Positions 41,950 to 49,828 of a stretch of DNA of 64,000 nucleotides are shown piece by piece; the first letter of the stretch is position 1; each line of letters starts with the position of its first letter. A model generated the notes under the pieces. It saw only the letters and a program-made list of their open reading frames with translations, did no database searches and was not told where the DNA came from. A program made the translations under genes and the position numbers. This stretch comes from Microbispora sp. H13382. GTDB taxonomy: Bacteria > Actinomycetota > Actinomycetes > Streptosporangiales > Streptosporangiaceae. The stretch covers positions 480,351 through 544,350 of the forward strand of contig NZ_JABBXA010000002.1 of NCBI RefSeq assembly GCF_014161445.1, in the 5' to 3' direction.

Positions 41950-42396
41950 TCAGGGCCCGGTCTCGTGGCCGGGCTGTCCGGGCGTGCGCCGCTGTTGCTT
42001 CAGCTCGGCCTCGTAGAGGTGGCGGCGCCCCCCGGCGAGCTCGTTGCAGGCCTGACGTTCCAGCTCCTGGAAGGTCGCGTAGTAGCCGTCGTCGTACTCC
42101 TCGACGATCTGGAAGGTCCAGCGGCCCTGGATGACGTTGCGGCCGATCAGTTCGCGCTCGATCCGGTCGGCCCACTTGTCGTGGCCGGCCTGCCGCAGCA
42201 GCCGTACGGCGTTGTCCAGCTCGAAGTCCGCCGTCCCGGTGAGCTGGTGGAAGGCGTACAGATGACCTCTGACCCGGTGGATGGTCTCCAGCGCCTTGCT
42301 GAGCCTGCCCAGCGCGTCGACGGTGACGTCGTCCAGCCCTTCGGGACGGCGGTGATCGGGATCGGGCAGGCCCGCGGATTCCTCGCGTTCGGTCAT
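41950..42396 (-). CDS. conserved hypothetical protein
   Basis: 148 aa from ATG 42396. Helical: DALGRLSKALETIHRVRGHL, YAFHQLTGTADFELDNAVRL, GRWTFQIVEEYDDGYYATFQ, ELERQACNELAGGRRHLYEA. No function known to me. Ends about 70 bp before the HxlR gene stop, convergent with it, and lies downstream of the CDP-alcohol phosphotransferase in the same direction. Confidence 0.75.
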   Translation of the reverse strand: MTEREESAGLPDPDHRRPEGLDDVTVDALGRLSKALETIHRVRGHLYAFHQLTGTADFELDNAVRLLRQAGHDKWADRIERELIGRNVIQGRWTFQIVEEYDDGYYATFQELERQACNELAGGRRHLYEAELKQQRRTPGQPGHETGP

Positions 42397-42455
42397 GTCC
42401 CCACCGCTACCCCGGGCGAGGGCACCTCTACCGGCGCGGACACGGCTGGGGACGC

Positions 42456-43367
42456 TCAACCGGCGGGGCTGCCCGAGACGGACGGTTCGGCGGACGAGCG
42501 GATCGTGGCCAGTGCGCGGTTGAGGTCCCGCGACGACAGCACGAGCTTGTACATGATGGCGGCCTCGAAGAGGAGCAGCAGGGTGGCCGCGCCGACCGTG
42601 ACCGGGATGACCGCGCCGGTCAGCGGGCCGATGATGAACACGGCCATCTGGAACTCGATGCCGCTGACCAGGTGTGTGCGGATCCGGTGCTCACGCAGCC
42701 ACTCGCGCAGAGTCGGGTACCAGGAGAAGCGGGCGCGGAACTCCTTCTGCAGGTCCACGGCGTCCGTCAGGCGGATCCTGATCTCGTCGGGGTCGTTGTC
42801 GAGGTCGTCGCGCGACAGGGACGGCGGCAGTGCGACCGGACCGCCGCCCGCCGACTCCTCGTAGGCCTGTCGCAGCGCCCGGCGCATCTGGCGGCGCACC
42901 TTCGCGATCTGCAGGGCGTCGACGTAACGCAGCATGTCGAGGAACACCACGGCGATGCCGAGGACCAGGTAGACGTCCTGCTCCGTCGCGTCGTACTGCC
43001 CCCACATCAGGGCGGCGGTGCAGGCGAGCACGCGGACGCGGTCGAAGACGTAGTCGAGCCAGCCGCCGAGGACCGTCCCCGTCCCCTTGAGGCGCGCGAC
43101 CTTCCCGTCCATGCAGTCGAGAACGAAGCTCACGTGATAGAGGACGGCCCCGGCGACCAGCCACGGCCACTCGGCCCGCAGGAAGCACCAGGCCGAGCCC
43201 AGACCGAGCACGAAGGCGCCCCAGGTGATCTGGTTCGGGGTGACGGACGTGCGGTTGGCGGTCGTCACCACCAGCCTGCCCGCCAGGGGATCCACCAGGA
43301 AAACGGTCCACCAGGCGTCGCGTGCCTTATATGTCCGAGAGCGTACGTCATGCAGTGTGAACGTCAT
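42456..43367 (-). CDS. CDP-alcohol phosphatidyltransferase family protein
   Basis: 303 aa. Full canonical motif: FVLDCMDGKVARLKGTGTVL then GGWLDYVFDRV, with all four Asp in place. About six helices, including a pair near the C-terminus (MAVFIIGPLTGAVIPVTVGA, ATLLLLFEAAIMYKLV). Shares the entry TSVTPNQI with the phosphotransferase at 30824-31447, but that one has Asn substitutions. Makes a phospholipid or inositol-phosphate-type product from a CDP-linked donor; the acceptor is unknown. Confidence 0.9.
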   Translation of the reverse strand: MTFTLHDVRSRTYKARDAWWTVFLVDPLAGRLVVTTANRTSVTPNQITWGAFVLGLGSAWCFLRAEWPWLVAGAVLYHVSFVLDCMDGKVARLKGTGTVLGGWLDYVFDRVRVLACTAALMWGQYDATEQDVYLVLGIAVVFLDMLRYVDALQIAKVRRQMRRALRQAYEESAGGGPVALPPSLSRDDLDNDPDEIRIRLTDAVDLQKEFRARFSWYPTLREWLREHRIRTHLVSGIEFQMAVFIIGPLTGAVIPVTVGAATLLLLFEAAIMYKLVLSSRDLNRALATIRSSAEPSVSGSPAG

Positions 43368-43407
43368 TTGGGGGCTTTCTCATTTGTGGAAGATTTGCGG
43401 GAAAACG

Positions 43408-43539
43408 TCAGAAGTCGTCATCCAGATCTTCCGTTTCGTCCGAGTCGTCATCCTGGTCGAGCGCATGTGAGTCGTCGCCCAGATGCAGATCATCGGCGTC
43501 GAGCAGCGTCGCCATGTGCTGGAGAAGCATCTTAAGCAT
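43408..43539 (-). CDS. small acidic peptide
   Basis: 43 aa from ATG 43539 with AAAGGG 8 bases upstream. MLKMLLQHMATLLDADDLHL is amphipathic; the tail DDDSDETEDLDDDF is strongly acidic. Located 40 bp upstream of the CDP-alcohol phosphotransferase on the same strand, in DNA that is AT-richer than the surroundings. No homolog recognised. An in-frame extension to 43656 exists but has no good start signal. Confidence 0.45.
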   Translation of the reverse strand: MLKMLLQHMATLLDADDLHLGDDSHALDQDDDSDETEDLDDDF

Positions 43540-43695
43540 TTGTATGCCCTTTGCCCGGCGTTTGTTGTGCCACTGCTCATCAAAGCATCGCCCGGCATCG
43601 CCCGTCGACTTTTTCCACAGGCCATCGGCACATGTGGAAGTAGCCGGAAAAATCAAATTCCGGCTTTTTCGGTATATCTACGTTCGCCGTACGGC

Positions 43696-44181
43696 TCAGG
43701 CGACGGCGCGGGCGAGATCCGAGAGCCACCGCTCGTGGTTGGCCCTGAGCATGGGCTCCCGGTAGAAGAGCGGCAGCAGCGGACCGGCGAGCGACTCCTC
43801 CACGGTGATCCTGGTGCCCCCGCCCTCCATCGGTACCAGGACGTGCCGGTCCACCGCCCTGTAGCGACCGAGGAAGGTGCCCGTCCACGTGAGTTCCCGG
43901 GCCGGTTCGACCACGGCGAACCGCGACCGCAGGGGCATGCCGTTCAGCCTCCACCGGAAGGACGCGCCGGGACGCACCTCGCCCAGTTCGGTCATCCGGA
44001 TGCCGGAGGCCCATGACGGCCATGTCCGCAGGTCGGCCATGACCTCCCAGACGCGGTCCACGGCCGCGTCCACGACCAGGTGGGAGGAGGAGATCAGCTG
44101 TGCGCCGGGGTCGACGCGGCCCTGTGCGGCGTACTCCTCGTGCAGGACGGCCAGGGACGGGCCCGAATAGAGCAGCGACAT
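43696..44181 (-). CDS. SRPBCC (START-like) family protein
   Basis: 161 aa from ATG 44181. SSSHLVVDAAVDRVWEVMAD then LRTWPSWASGI is the standard SRPBCC opening, with WTGTFLGRYRAVDRHVLVPM and RITVEESLAGPLLPLFYREP later. Binds a hydrophobic ligand in a deep cavity; polyketide cyclase-like. Two palindromic operators lie just upstream (44215-44262), but no TetR gene is nearby. Confidence 0.85.
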   Translation of the reverse strand: MSLLYSGPSLAVLHEEYAAQGRVDPGAQLISSSHLVVDAAVDRVWEVMADLRTWPSWASGIRMTELGEVRPGASFRWRLNGMPLRSRFAVVEPARELTWTGTFLGRYRAVDRHVLVPMEGGGTRITVEESLAGPLLPLFYREPMLRANHERWLSDLARAVA

Positions 44182-44214
44182 GAACGTCTCCAATCGAGAT
44201 AGGTGCTCTTTATC

Positions 44215-44262
44215 GAGAGCAATGCTCTCTCCACTGTGTGGGCATGTCAAGAGCAGTGCTCT
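44215..44262. promoter_or_regulatory. two perfect palindromes, TetR-type operator candidates
   Basis: GAGAGCAATGCTCTC (44215-44229) and AGAGCAGTGCTCT (44250-44262) share the core AGAGCA-n-TGCTCT; centres are 34 bp apart, immediately upstream of the SRPBCC gene. Confidence 0.75.
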
Positions 44263-44366
44263 CTGGGACGTGACGCGGGGAGGACGCGGGCGTCGGAGCC
44301 ATCGCCGGCGGAGCTCCGGAGGAAATGCCGTCGACGTGGCCGTCGCCGGCCGCCTATGGTGCGGCC

Positions 44367-44852
44367 ATGACGGACAGCCCCGGTACGGGCCGGTGTGACT
44401 GCGGCGCGGCCGCGGGTCCGCTGGGCGAGTGCGTGGACTACTACTACGCGATCCTTGCCGAGGAGCAGACCGATCCTCAGATGTACAGGTGGCACACGAC
44501 CGTGGTCTGCGCGTATCTCCTGCAGCATCCTGCCCGGGCCCACGAGAAGTACCTCGACACGCAGTTCCGCCTGCTGCAGCTCTATCTGGACAAGGGCCTC
44601 GACGCGCTGCTGCGCGTGGCGGCGCATCAGGTGGCGCGCAACAGGCACGGGGTGCGGTCGGGCTACGACATGGCGCCCCTCGCGGAGTACGACCCGCTCC
44701 CGTCCGGGTCCCCCGGGCCCTTCCGCGCGGGCTTCTCCGGAATGCCGTTCAGCGACGGCAGCTTCGTGACCGACGGGCACGCGGCGTACGGCCGGCGCAT
44801 ACAGACCATCGCCGAAGCGACCGTGGAGTCCTGGAGAACCCGCACAGCCTGA
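44367..44852 (+). CDS. DUF5946 family protein
   Basis: 161 aa from ATG 44367. N-terminal CDCGA then ECVDYYYAILAEEQTDPQMY, WHTTVVCAYLLQHPARAHEK and LYLDKGLDALLRVAAHQVAR agree with DUF5946, a helical domain of unknown function with N-terminal Cys residues that may bind metal. Its stop is followed by a terminator shared with the convergent L,D-transpeptidase. Confidence 0.78.
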   Translation: MTDSPGTGRCDCGAAAGPLGECVDYYYAILAEEQTDPQMYRWHTTVVCAYLLQHPARAHEKYLDTQFRLLQLYLDKGLDALLRVAAHQVARNRHGVRSGYDMAPLAEYDPLPSGSPGPFRAGFSGMPFSDGSFVTDGHAAYGRRIQTIAEATVESWRTRTA

Positions 44853-44859
44853 AAGCACG

Positions 44860-44904
44860 CGGCGCTCCCACCCGGGGTCGTACGGACCGGGGGTGGGAGC
44901 GCCG
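44860..44904. terminator. bidirectional hairpin terminator
   Basis: 14-bp perfect stem CGGCGCTCCCACCC (44860-44873) / GGGTGGGAGCGCCG (44891-44904), between convergent stops at 44852 and 44919. Confidence 0.85.
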
Positions 44905-44918
44905 TGAAGAACGGACGG

Positions 44919-46019
44919 TTATCCCTGCAGGGCGTCCTCGTCGGCGGACGGGGAGGCCGAGGGCGAGGGCGAAGCGGAGGCCGACGCCGAGCCGGCGGGC
45001 AGCGCGCTGCCGCGCTTCCACTGGTTCCAGCTCAGCTGCCAGTAGCTCCAGCCGTTGCGCCAGTCGAGCTTGCGCTTGGTGCCGGTGACCTCGATGACGT
45101 CACCGCGCTGGCTGATGCCGTAGAACCACTTGGCCCCCGCGGGGGTGGCGCGCACGCAACCGTGGCTCTGGTTCGACCTGCCCAGGAACTGGTAGTCGCC
45201 CGCGCTCTGGTGGACGTACTCGCCGCTGTCGGAGATCCGGACCGCCCAGGGGATCTCCAGCTTGTAGTAGAGCGGGTCCTTGGGGTCGGTGACGCCGAGC
45301 CAGGACGAGGTCATCGTCTCGACCCGCTTCTTGCCCATCGCGAGGTGCACGCCGGTGGTCGTGAGGTAGACGTCGACGCCGCCCCGCCGCAGGCCGCCGC
45401 GGCCCGCGCTGATCGGGATGGTCTTGGTCAGCTTCCCGTCGCGGCGCACCTTCATCACGTGCCTCCTGGTGTCGACCACGGAGATGTTGGCGGTGCCGAC
45501 GGCGAACCGGCGCGAGACGTCCTTGGCGGCCTCGTTGCCGGGGATCTGGCTCAGCCTGGCGGTGAACAGGACCTTCTGGTGCGGCTTCCAGTAGGTCCTG
45601 GTGCGATAGATGACCTTGCGGTCGGAGACCCAGCGCCACGCGCCCTCGGCCGGCTTCTCGGCCTGGACCTGCAGCACCGCTTCGGCGGCCGCCCGGTCGC
45701 GGACCGTCCGGTCGAAGGTGACGATGATCGGGAAACCGACGCCGACCCGCTCGACCTTCTCACCCATGGGGGTGATGTCGGCGATGCCGAGCTTCGGCTT
45801 TCCCGCCTTGCGTGTCGTCCTGGACGCGGCGTGCGGGGCGCTCGCCGCCGTCGCCTTGGACGCGTCCCGGGCCTGAGTGGCCGGAGCCTGAGTGGCCGTA
45901 CCGGCCGCACCAGTGACTGATGCGGCGGGAGTGGTTGTGCCTCCCGCCGAGCAGGCCGTAGCGACGGCGATGGCGGCGACGGAGAGTGTGACGTGGGCCG
46001 CCCGCCGGAGGGTATTCAC
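44919..46019 (-). CDS. L,D-transpeptidase lipoprotein (Ig domains plus YkuD)
   Basis: 366 aa from GTG 46019 (RBS GAGGAGTAG). Lipobox VATACSAGG near residue 23. Tandem Ig-like domains (about 75-200; GVGFPIIVTFDRTVRDRAAA) then the YkuD catalytic domain with the active-site motif SNQSHGCVRATPAGAKWFYG (Cys nucleophile, His before it). C-terminal cap WSYWQLSWNQWKRGSALPAG and a Ser/Ala-rich tail. Forms 3-3 cross-links in peptidoglycan, like LdtMt2. Confidence 0.94.
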   Translation of the reverse strand: MNTLRRAAHVTLSVAAIAVATACSAGGTTTPAASVTGAAGTATQAPATQARDASKATAASAPHAASRTTRKAGKPKLGIADITPMGEKVERVGVGFPIIVTFDRTVRDRAAAEAVLQVQAEKPAEGAWRWVSDRKVIYRTRTYWKPHQKVLFTARLSQIPGNEAAKDVSRRFAVGTANISVVDTRRHVMKVRRDGKLTKTIPISAGRGGLRRGGVDVYLTTTGVHLAMGKKRVETMTSSWLGVTDPKDPLYYKLEIPWAVRISDSGEYVHQSAGDYQFLGRSNQSHGCVRATPAGAKWFYGISQRGDVIEVTGTKRKLDWRNGWSYWQLSWNQWKRGSALPAGSASASASPSPSASPSADEDALQG

Positions 46020-46045
46020 GGTCTACTCCTCATAGGGGGTGTTTC

Positions 46046-46085
46046 ACAGCGGTTTGCACTGACTTGGAACGTGTGAAACCGCTGT
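46046..46085 (-). promoter_or_regulatory. inverted repeat in L,D-transpeptidase 5' region
   Basis: ACAGCGGTTT (46046-46055) is the exact inverse of AAACCGCTGT (46076-46085); a second overlapping pair is TTTCACA/TGTGAAA (46042-46048/46072-46078). Alternative pairings 27-66 bases upstream of the start suggest an RNA switch-like hairpin or an operator. Confidence 0.45.
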
Positions 46086-46166
46086 TTTGTGCGACCGATT
46101 CCGTAACGATCAAGTAACGCCGGGGTGAGCGATACTGTCGGCGCATGCGTTCTCATCGAGGCAGCC

Positions 46167-46781
46167 GTGGCTGACCGTCCGCACGCGAGGCCCGCCGCGC
46201 CGACCGACAGCACGATCGACTCCGAGGACTGGGACGGCCGCGACCTGTCGGGGGAAAGCCACCGCAACGTCGCCTTCGTCCAGGTGGACATGACCGAGGC
46301 GTCGGGCCGGGGCGCGGAGTTCTTCGAGTGCACCTTCCGCGACGTCCGGTTCAACGTCTCGGAGCACACCGACTCCGCGTTCGTGAACTGCACGTTCGTC
46401 AGGTGCTCGTTCTTCGACGCCGTCTTCACCGGGTGCAAGCTCGTCGGCAGCATGTTCGACGGCTGCACCTACGACCTGCTCAAGGTGGAGGGCGGCGACT
46501 GGTCGTTCACCGGCCTGCCGGGGGCCGACCTGCGCCGCGCCTCGTTCGTGGACGTGCGCATGCGGGAGTCCGACCTGACCGGCGCGCGGTGCGCGGGAGC
46601 GACGATCCGCGGGACCGACCTGTCCGGCGCCTGGCTGCACCGGGCCGACTTCTCCCGCTGCGACCTGCGCGGCAGCGACCTGTCCTCGCTCGACCCGCGT
46701 ACGGCCGAGGTCGCGGGCGCGGTCATCGACGTGCCGCAGGCCGTCACGATCGCCACCGCGCTCGGCCTCGACGTCCGGTAG
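46167..46781 (+). CDS. pentapeptide repeat protein
   Basis: 204 aa from GTG 46167 (GAGG 7 bases upstream); a longer start at 46125 is possible. Repeats of A/C-D/F-L-x-x type run through most of the chain (GADLRRASFVDVRMRESDLT, GARCAGATIRGTDLSGAWLH, RADFSRCDLRGSDLSSL), forming a right-handed quadrilateral beta-helix. Relatives such as MfpA and Qnr mimic DNA and shield gyrase; the acidic character fits but does not prove this. Confidence 0.85.
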   Translation: MADRPHARPAAPTDSTIDSEDWDGRDLSGESHRNVAFVQVDMTEASGRGAEFFECTFRDVRFNVSEHTDSAFVNCTFVRCSFFDAVFTGCKLVGSMFDGCTYDLLKVEGGDWSFTGLPGADLRRASFVDVRMRESDLTGARCAGATIRGTDLSGAWLHRADFSRCDLRGSDLSSLDPRTAEVAGAVIDVPQAVTIATALGLDVR

Positions 46782-46856
46782 CCGGCGCTGTGCCGGCGGG
46801 CCCTCGGCGCCTGCCTTCGGGACTCGCCGCGGCGCCCCTGCCCTACGATCGGCCGC

Positions 46857-47474
46857 GTGCTGCTGATGACGCTGGACGCCTACCCCGGCGGACCGGGACT
46901 TTCCGCGCGGGACGAGGAGGAGGCGCTGCGGCTCGCCGCCGCGGCCTTCCCCGGCGCGGATCCCGTCGTGGCGGTGGACGAGGAGAACCCCGGCGCGCCT
47001 CTCCGGTTCCTGCGCAGGGACGTCACCGGGGCGTTCGTGGCGGTCCAGGCGCGTCCCCCGGTCGCCGAGGCGCTCGGACTGCTGCCGCACCCCGAGGGCG
47101 GGTGGTATCGCGAGACGTGGCGGGCGGCGGCCTCCGTCGAACCTCCCGGGTACGGCGGCGCGCGGGCGACCGCGACGGGCATCTACTTCCTGCTGGAGCC
47201 GGGCGAGGAGTCCGTCTGGCACGCCGTGCGGTCGGACGAGGTGTGGCTGTGGCACCGGGGCGGGCCGCTGACGCTCGTGCTCGGCGGCGCCGGTGAGCGG
47301 CCCGGCCACAAGGACGTGGTCGTCCTGGGGCCGGATGTGGAGAACGGGCAGGTCCCTCAGGCGGTGGTGCCCGCGGGCACCTGGCAGGCGGCCCGTCCGG
47401 CGGGAACGGAGGGCGTGCTGGTGAGCTGCGTCGTGTCCCCCGGCTTCGACTTCGCCGACTTCACCGCCCTCTGA
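46857..47474 (+). CDS. cupin protein (DUF985/cupin_5)
   Basis: 205 aa. The C-terminal ~140 residues are DUF985: LGLLPHPEGGWYRETWRAAA, TGIYFLLEPGEESVWHAVRS, DEVWLWHRGGPLTLVLGG, then the metal-site cupin end AGTWQAARP and SCVVSPGFDFADF. The N-terminal ~65 residues (GLSARDEEEALRLAAAAFPG) are an added small domain. Probably a sugar- or metal-binding epimerase-like cupin; function unassigned. Start GTG 46857, or ATG 46866. Confidence 0.82.
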   Translation: MLLMTLDAYPGGPGLSARDEEEALRLAAAAFPGADPVVAVDEENPGAPLRFLRRDVTGAFVAVQARPPVAEALGLLPHPEGGWYRETWRAAASVEPPGYGGARATATGIYFLLEPGEESVWHAVRSDEVWLWHRGGPLTLVLGGAGERPGHKDVVVLGPDVENGQVPQAVVPAGTWQAARPAGTEGVLVSCVVSPGFDFADFTAL

Positions 47475-47573
47475 ACAGCCGTCGGATACCGGGAGTGTAA
47501 GGAACGAGGTGATAACCGTACGCGCCGGGGGGTAGGGCGCATCAGGGCCGGACGCGTGCGGGAGGAGACCGGG

Positions 47574-49004
47574 GTGCGGGACAGGGATCGCTGGGTGCTG
47601 ACCGACGGGGAGTGGACGGCGAGCGCGAGCGAGCGGGACCGCACGGTCGCCGATCCGGCGACGGGGGAGCCGGTGGGCGACTTCCCCGCGGGGTGCGTCG
47701 AGGACGTCGAACGGGCGGTCGGCTCGGCCCGCCGCGCCCAGCCCGCCTGGGCCCGTACGGCTCCCGCCGAGCGGGCGGCCCGCCTGCACCGCATGGCCGA
47801 CCGGATCGAGGCCCGCGCGGACGAGCTGGCCGCGCTGGTGACCAGGGAGATGGGCAAGCCGATCGGCGACAGCCGCGGCGGCGTGGCGGCGGGGATCGGC
47901 ACGCTCCGGCAGTACGCCGAGGTGGGGCCGCTGCACCGGGGGCGCAGCCTGCAGGGCGGCTGGGACGCCACCGACCTGATGGTGTACGAGCCGCGCGGGG
48001 TCGTCGCGGTGATCACGCCGTGGAACGACCCGGTGGCCATCGCCTGCGGGCTCGTCGGCGCGGCCGTGGTGACCGGCAACACGGTCGTGCACAAGCCGTC
48101 GGAGCGTACGCCGCACACCGGGGCGCTGCTCGCGGAGCTCATGGCCGCTGAGCTGCCGCCGGGCGTGCTGACCATGGTGCCGGGCGACCGGCATCCGGGC
48201 GAGGCCCTGGCCGCGAACCCGGGCGTCGACCTCGTCGCGCACGTCGGCTCGACCGCGGCCGGCCGGGCCATCGCCGCCGTGGCCGCGCGCACCGGCGCCA
48301 GGACCCTGCTGGAGAACGGCGGCAAGGACCCGCTGATCGTGGACGCCGGGGTGGACGTGAAGTGGGCCGCCGGCCAGGCCGCGACCGGCTGCTTCGCCAA
48401 CGCCGGGCAGATCTGCACCTCGGCCGAGCGCGTCTACGTCCACCGCGACGTGGCCGAGGGGTTCCTCGCCGCGCTCGTCCAGCGGGCGGAGGAGCTGCGC
48501 ATGGGGCCCGGCACGGACGAGGAGACCACGCTCGGGCCGCTGGTGGACCGGGCGCAGCGCGACGTCGTGGACCGGCACGTACGCGGCGCGATCGAGGCGG
48601 GGGCGCGGCTGCTGACCGGCGGATACGTGCCCGAGGGGCCGGGAGCCTTCTATCCGCCGACCGTGCTGGCCGACTGCACGGAGAACATGGACGTCATGCG
48701 CGAGGAGACGTTCGGGCCGGTCGCGGCGGTGCGGGTGGCCGAGTCGTTCGACGAGGCGCTGGAGCTGGCCCGCGAGTCGCGGTACGGCCTGGCCGCCACC
48801 GTGCTCACCCCGTCGATGGCCAACGCCCAGCGCGCGTGGCGTGAGCTTCCGGTGGGCACGGTGAAGATCAACGCCGTCTTCGGCGGGGCGCCCGGCGGCG
48901 CGGCGCAGCCGGTGCGCGCCAGCGGGCACGGCTTCGGGTACGGCCCCGAGCTGCTCGACGAGATGACGCACACCAAGGTCGTCCACCTGAGCCCGCTGCC
49001 CTGA
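47574..49004 (+). CDS. aldehyde dehydrogenase family protein
   Basis: 476 aa from GTG 47574 (GGAGGAG 6 bases upstream). NAD-binding and catalytic motifs: VITPWNDPVAIACG, HKPSERTP, HVGSTAAGR, the general-base Glu in LLENGGKDP (usually ELGGK; here Asn replaces Leu), the nucleophile Cys in GQICTSAERVY, and EETFGPVAAV near the end. Oxidises an aldehyde to the acid; substrate unknown. Confidence 0.9.
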   Translation: MRDRDRWVLTDGEWTASASERDRTVADPATGEPVGDFPAGCVEDVERAVGSARRAQPAWARTAPAERAARLHRMADRIEARADELAALVTREMGKPIGDSRGGVAAGIGTLRQYAEVGPLHRGRSLQGGWDATDLMVYEPRGVVAVITPWNDPVAIACGLVGAAVVTGNTVVHKPSERTPHTGALLAELMAAELPPGVLTMVPGDRHPGEALAANPGVDLVAHVGSTAAGRAIAAVAARTGARTLLENGGKDPLIVDAGVDVKWAAGQAATGCFANAGQICTSAERVYVHRDVAEGFLAALVQRAEELRMGPGTDEETTLGPLVDRAQRDVVDRHVRGAIEAGARLLTGGYVPEGPGAFYPPTVLADCTENMDVMREETFGPVAAVRVAESFDEALELARESRYGLAATVLTPSMANAQRAWRELPVGTVKINAVFGGAPGGAAQPVRASGHGFGYGPELLDEMTHTKVVHLSPLP

Positions 49005-49156
49005 CGTGCCGTGCCGGGACTCGTCGCCCCGGCCCGCCGATGACCATGAATGGACGAGTTCCAGCTTTGACCCGACATTGGGCGCCGCCCGCGTGATCGG
49101 CGCTGTTCGGCTGCCTAGCGTCTTCCTCGTACGATCCGTGACCTCGGGGGAGACTC

Positions 49157-49723
49157 ATGATCACCTGCATGGCCGCCGCGGCCCTCGCCGCGGCCCTGAT
49201 CGCCGGACCGGCCGCGTCCGCCGACCCCGCGCCGCCCGCCGGCCCGTCCGGGGGCGGCGCGCCGCCGATCGCGGCGCCGCCCGACACGGTGGTCCGGAAC
49301 CCCGCTGACGGCCCCACCGGCTCTGGCGACGGCCCGGATGACGGGTCCGAAGACGGGCCCGACGACGGGCCCCGGTACGCGCCCGTGGCCATGCCCGTAG
49401 CCGCCGGTCCCGCGGCCATGCCCGGCGCCGCCGGTCCCGCTCCCCTCGTGCGGCCGGCCGGCGAGCCGAAGCAGGCCGTCTACCACCTGAAGGGCAAGGA
49501 CGGCGTGCGGCACGACGTGGTGGTCGTCCCGATCTCGGACGACCCCTCCAAGCCGATCGCGCTGCCCGACTTCGGGTTCCAGAAGTTCAAGGTGACGGAC
49601 AAGCCGTACAACCCCAAGGCGAAGCAGCACCGGGGGAAGCAGCACTGGGGGAAGCAGCATCGGGTGAAGAAGCACCGCCACGGCGGCAAGGCGCACCACC
49701 GCCGTGCGCTCCGTCACCGCTGA
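49157..49723 (+). CDS. secreted low-complexity protein with His/Lys-rich tail
   Basis: 188 aa, RBS GGGGGAG. Signal peptide ends ASA-DP near residue 22. Residues ~23-100 are rich in Pro, Gly, Ala and Asp with repeats of D-D/E-G-x (GDGPDDGSEDGPDDGP). A compact segment (VYHLKGKDGVRHDVVVVPIS) follows, and the end is almost only Lys, His, Arg and Gly (KQHRGKQHWGKQHRVKKHRH). Could bind metal or acidic polymers. No family recognised. Confidence 0.7.
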   Translation: MITCMAAAALAAALIAGPAASADPAPPAGPSGGGAPPIAAPPDTVVRNPADGPTGSGDGPDDGSEDGPDDGPRYAPVAMPVAAGPAAMPGAAGPAPLVRPAGEPKQAVYHLKGKDGVRHDVVVVPISDDPSKPIALPDFGFQKFKVTDKPYNPKAKQHRGKQHWGKQHRVKKHRHGGKAHHRRALRHR

Positions 49724-49828
49724 CGGGCGCCTCATCGGGAAAGGCCGCTTGCCCCACGGAGCGGGATCCGCTCGGTACGGTTTCCTCATGATCGCCGTAC
49801 TGGACAGCCGAGTCTCCGGAGAGCGCGG

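Noticed and set aside
43696-44262. extended start of the SRPBCC gene at 44250
   Set aside because: The extra 23 codons are made of the operator palindromes themselves, so ATG 44181 was chosen.
46110-48986. 958-residue open frame on the minus strand
   Set aside because: Antisense to the pentapeptide, cupin and aldehyde dehydrogenase genes; its translation is rich in Arg, Gly, Pro and His with no motif, as expected from high-GC codon bias.
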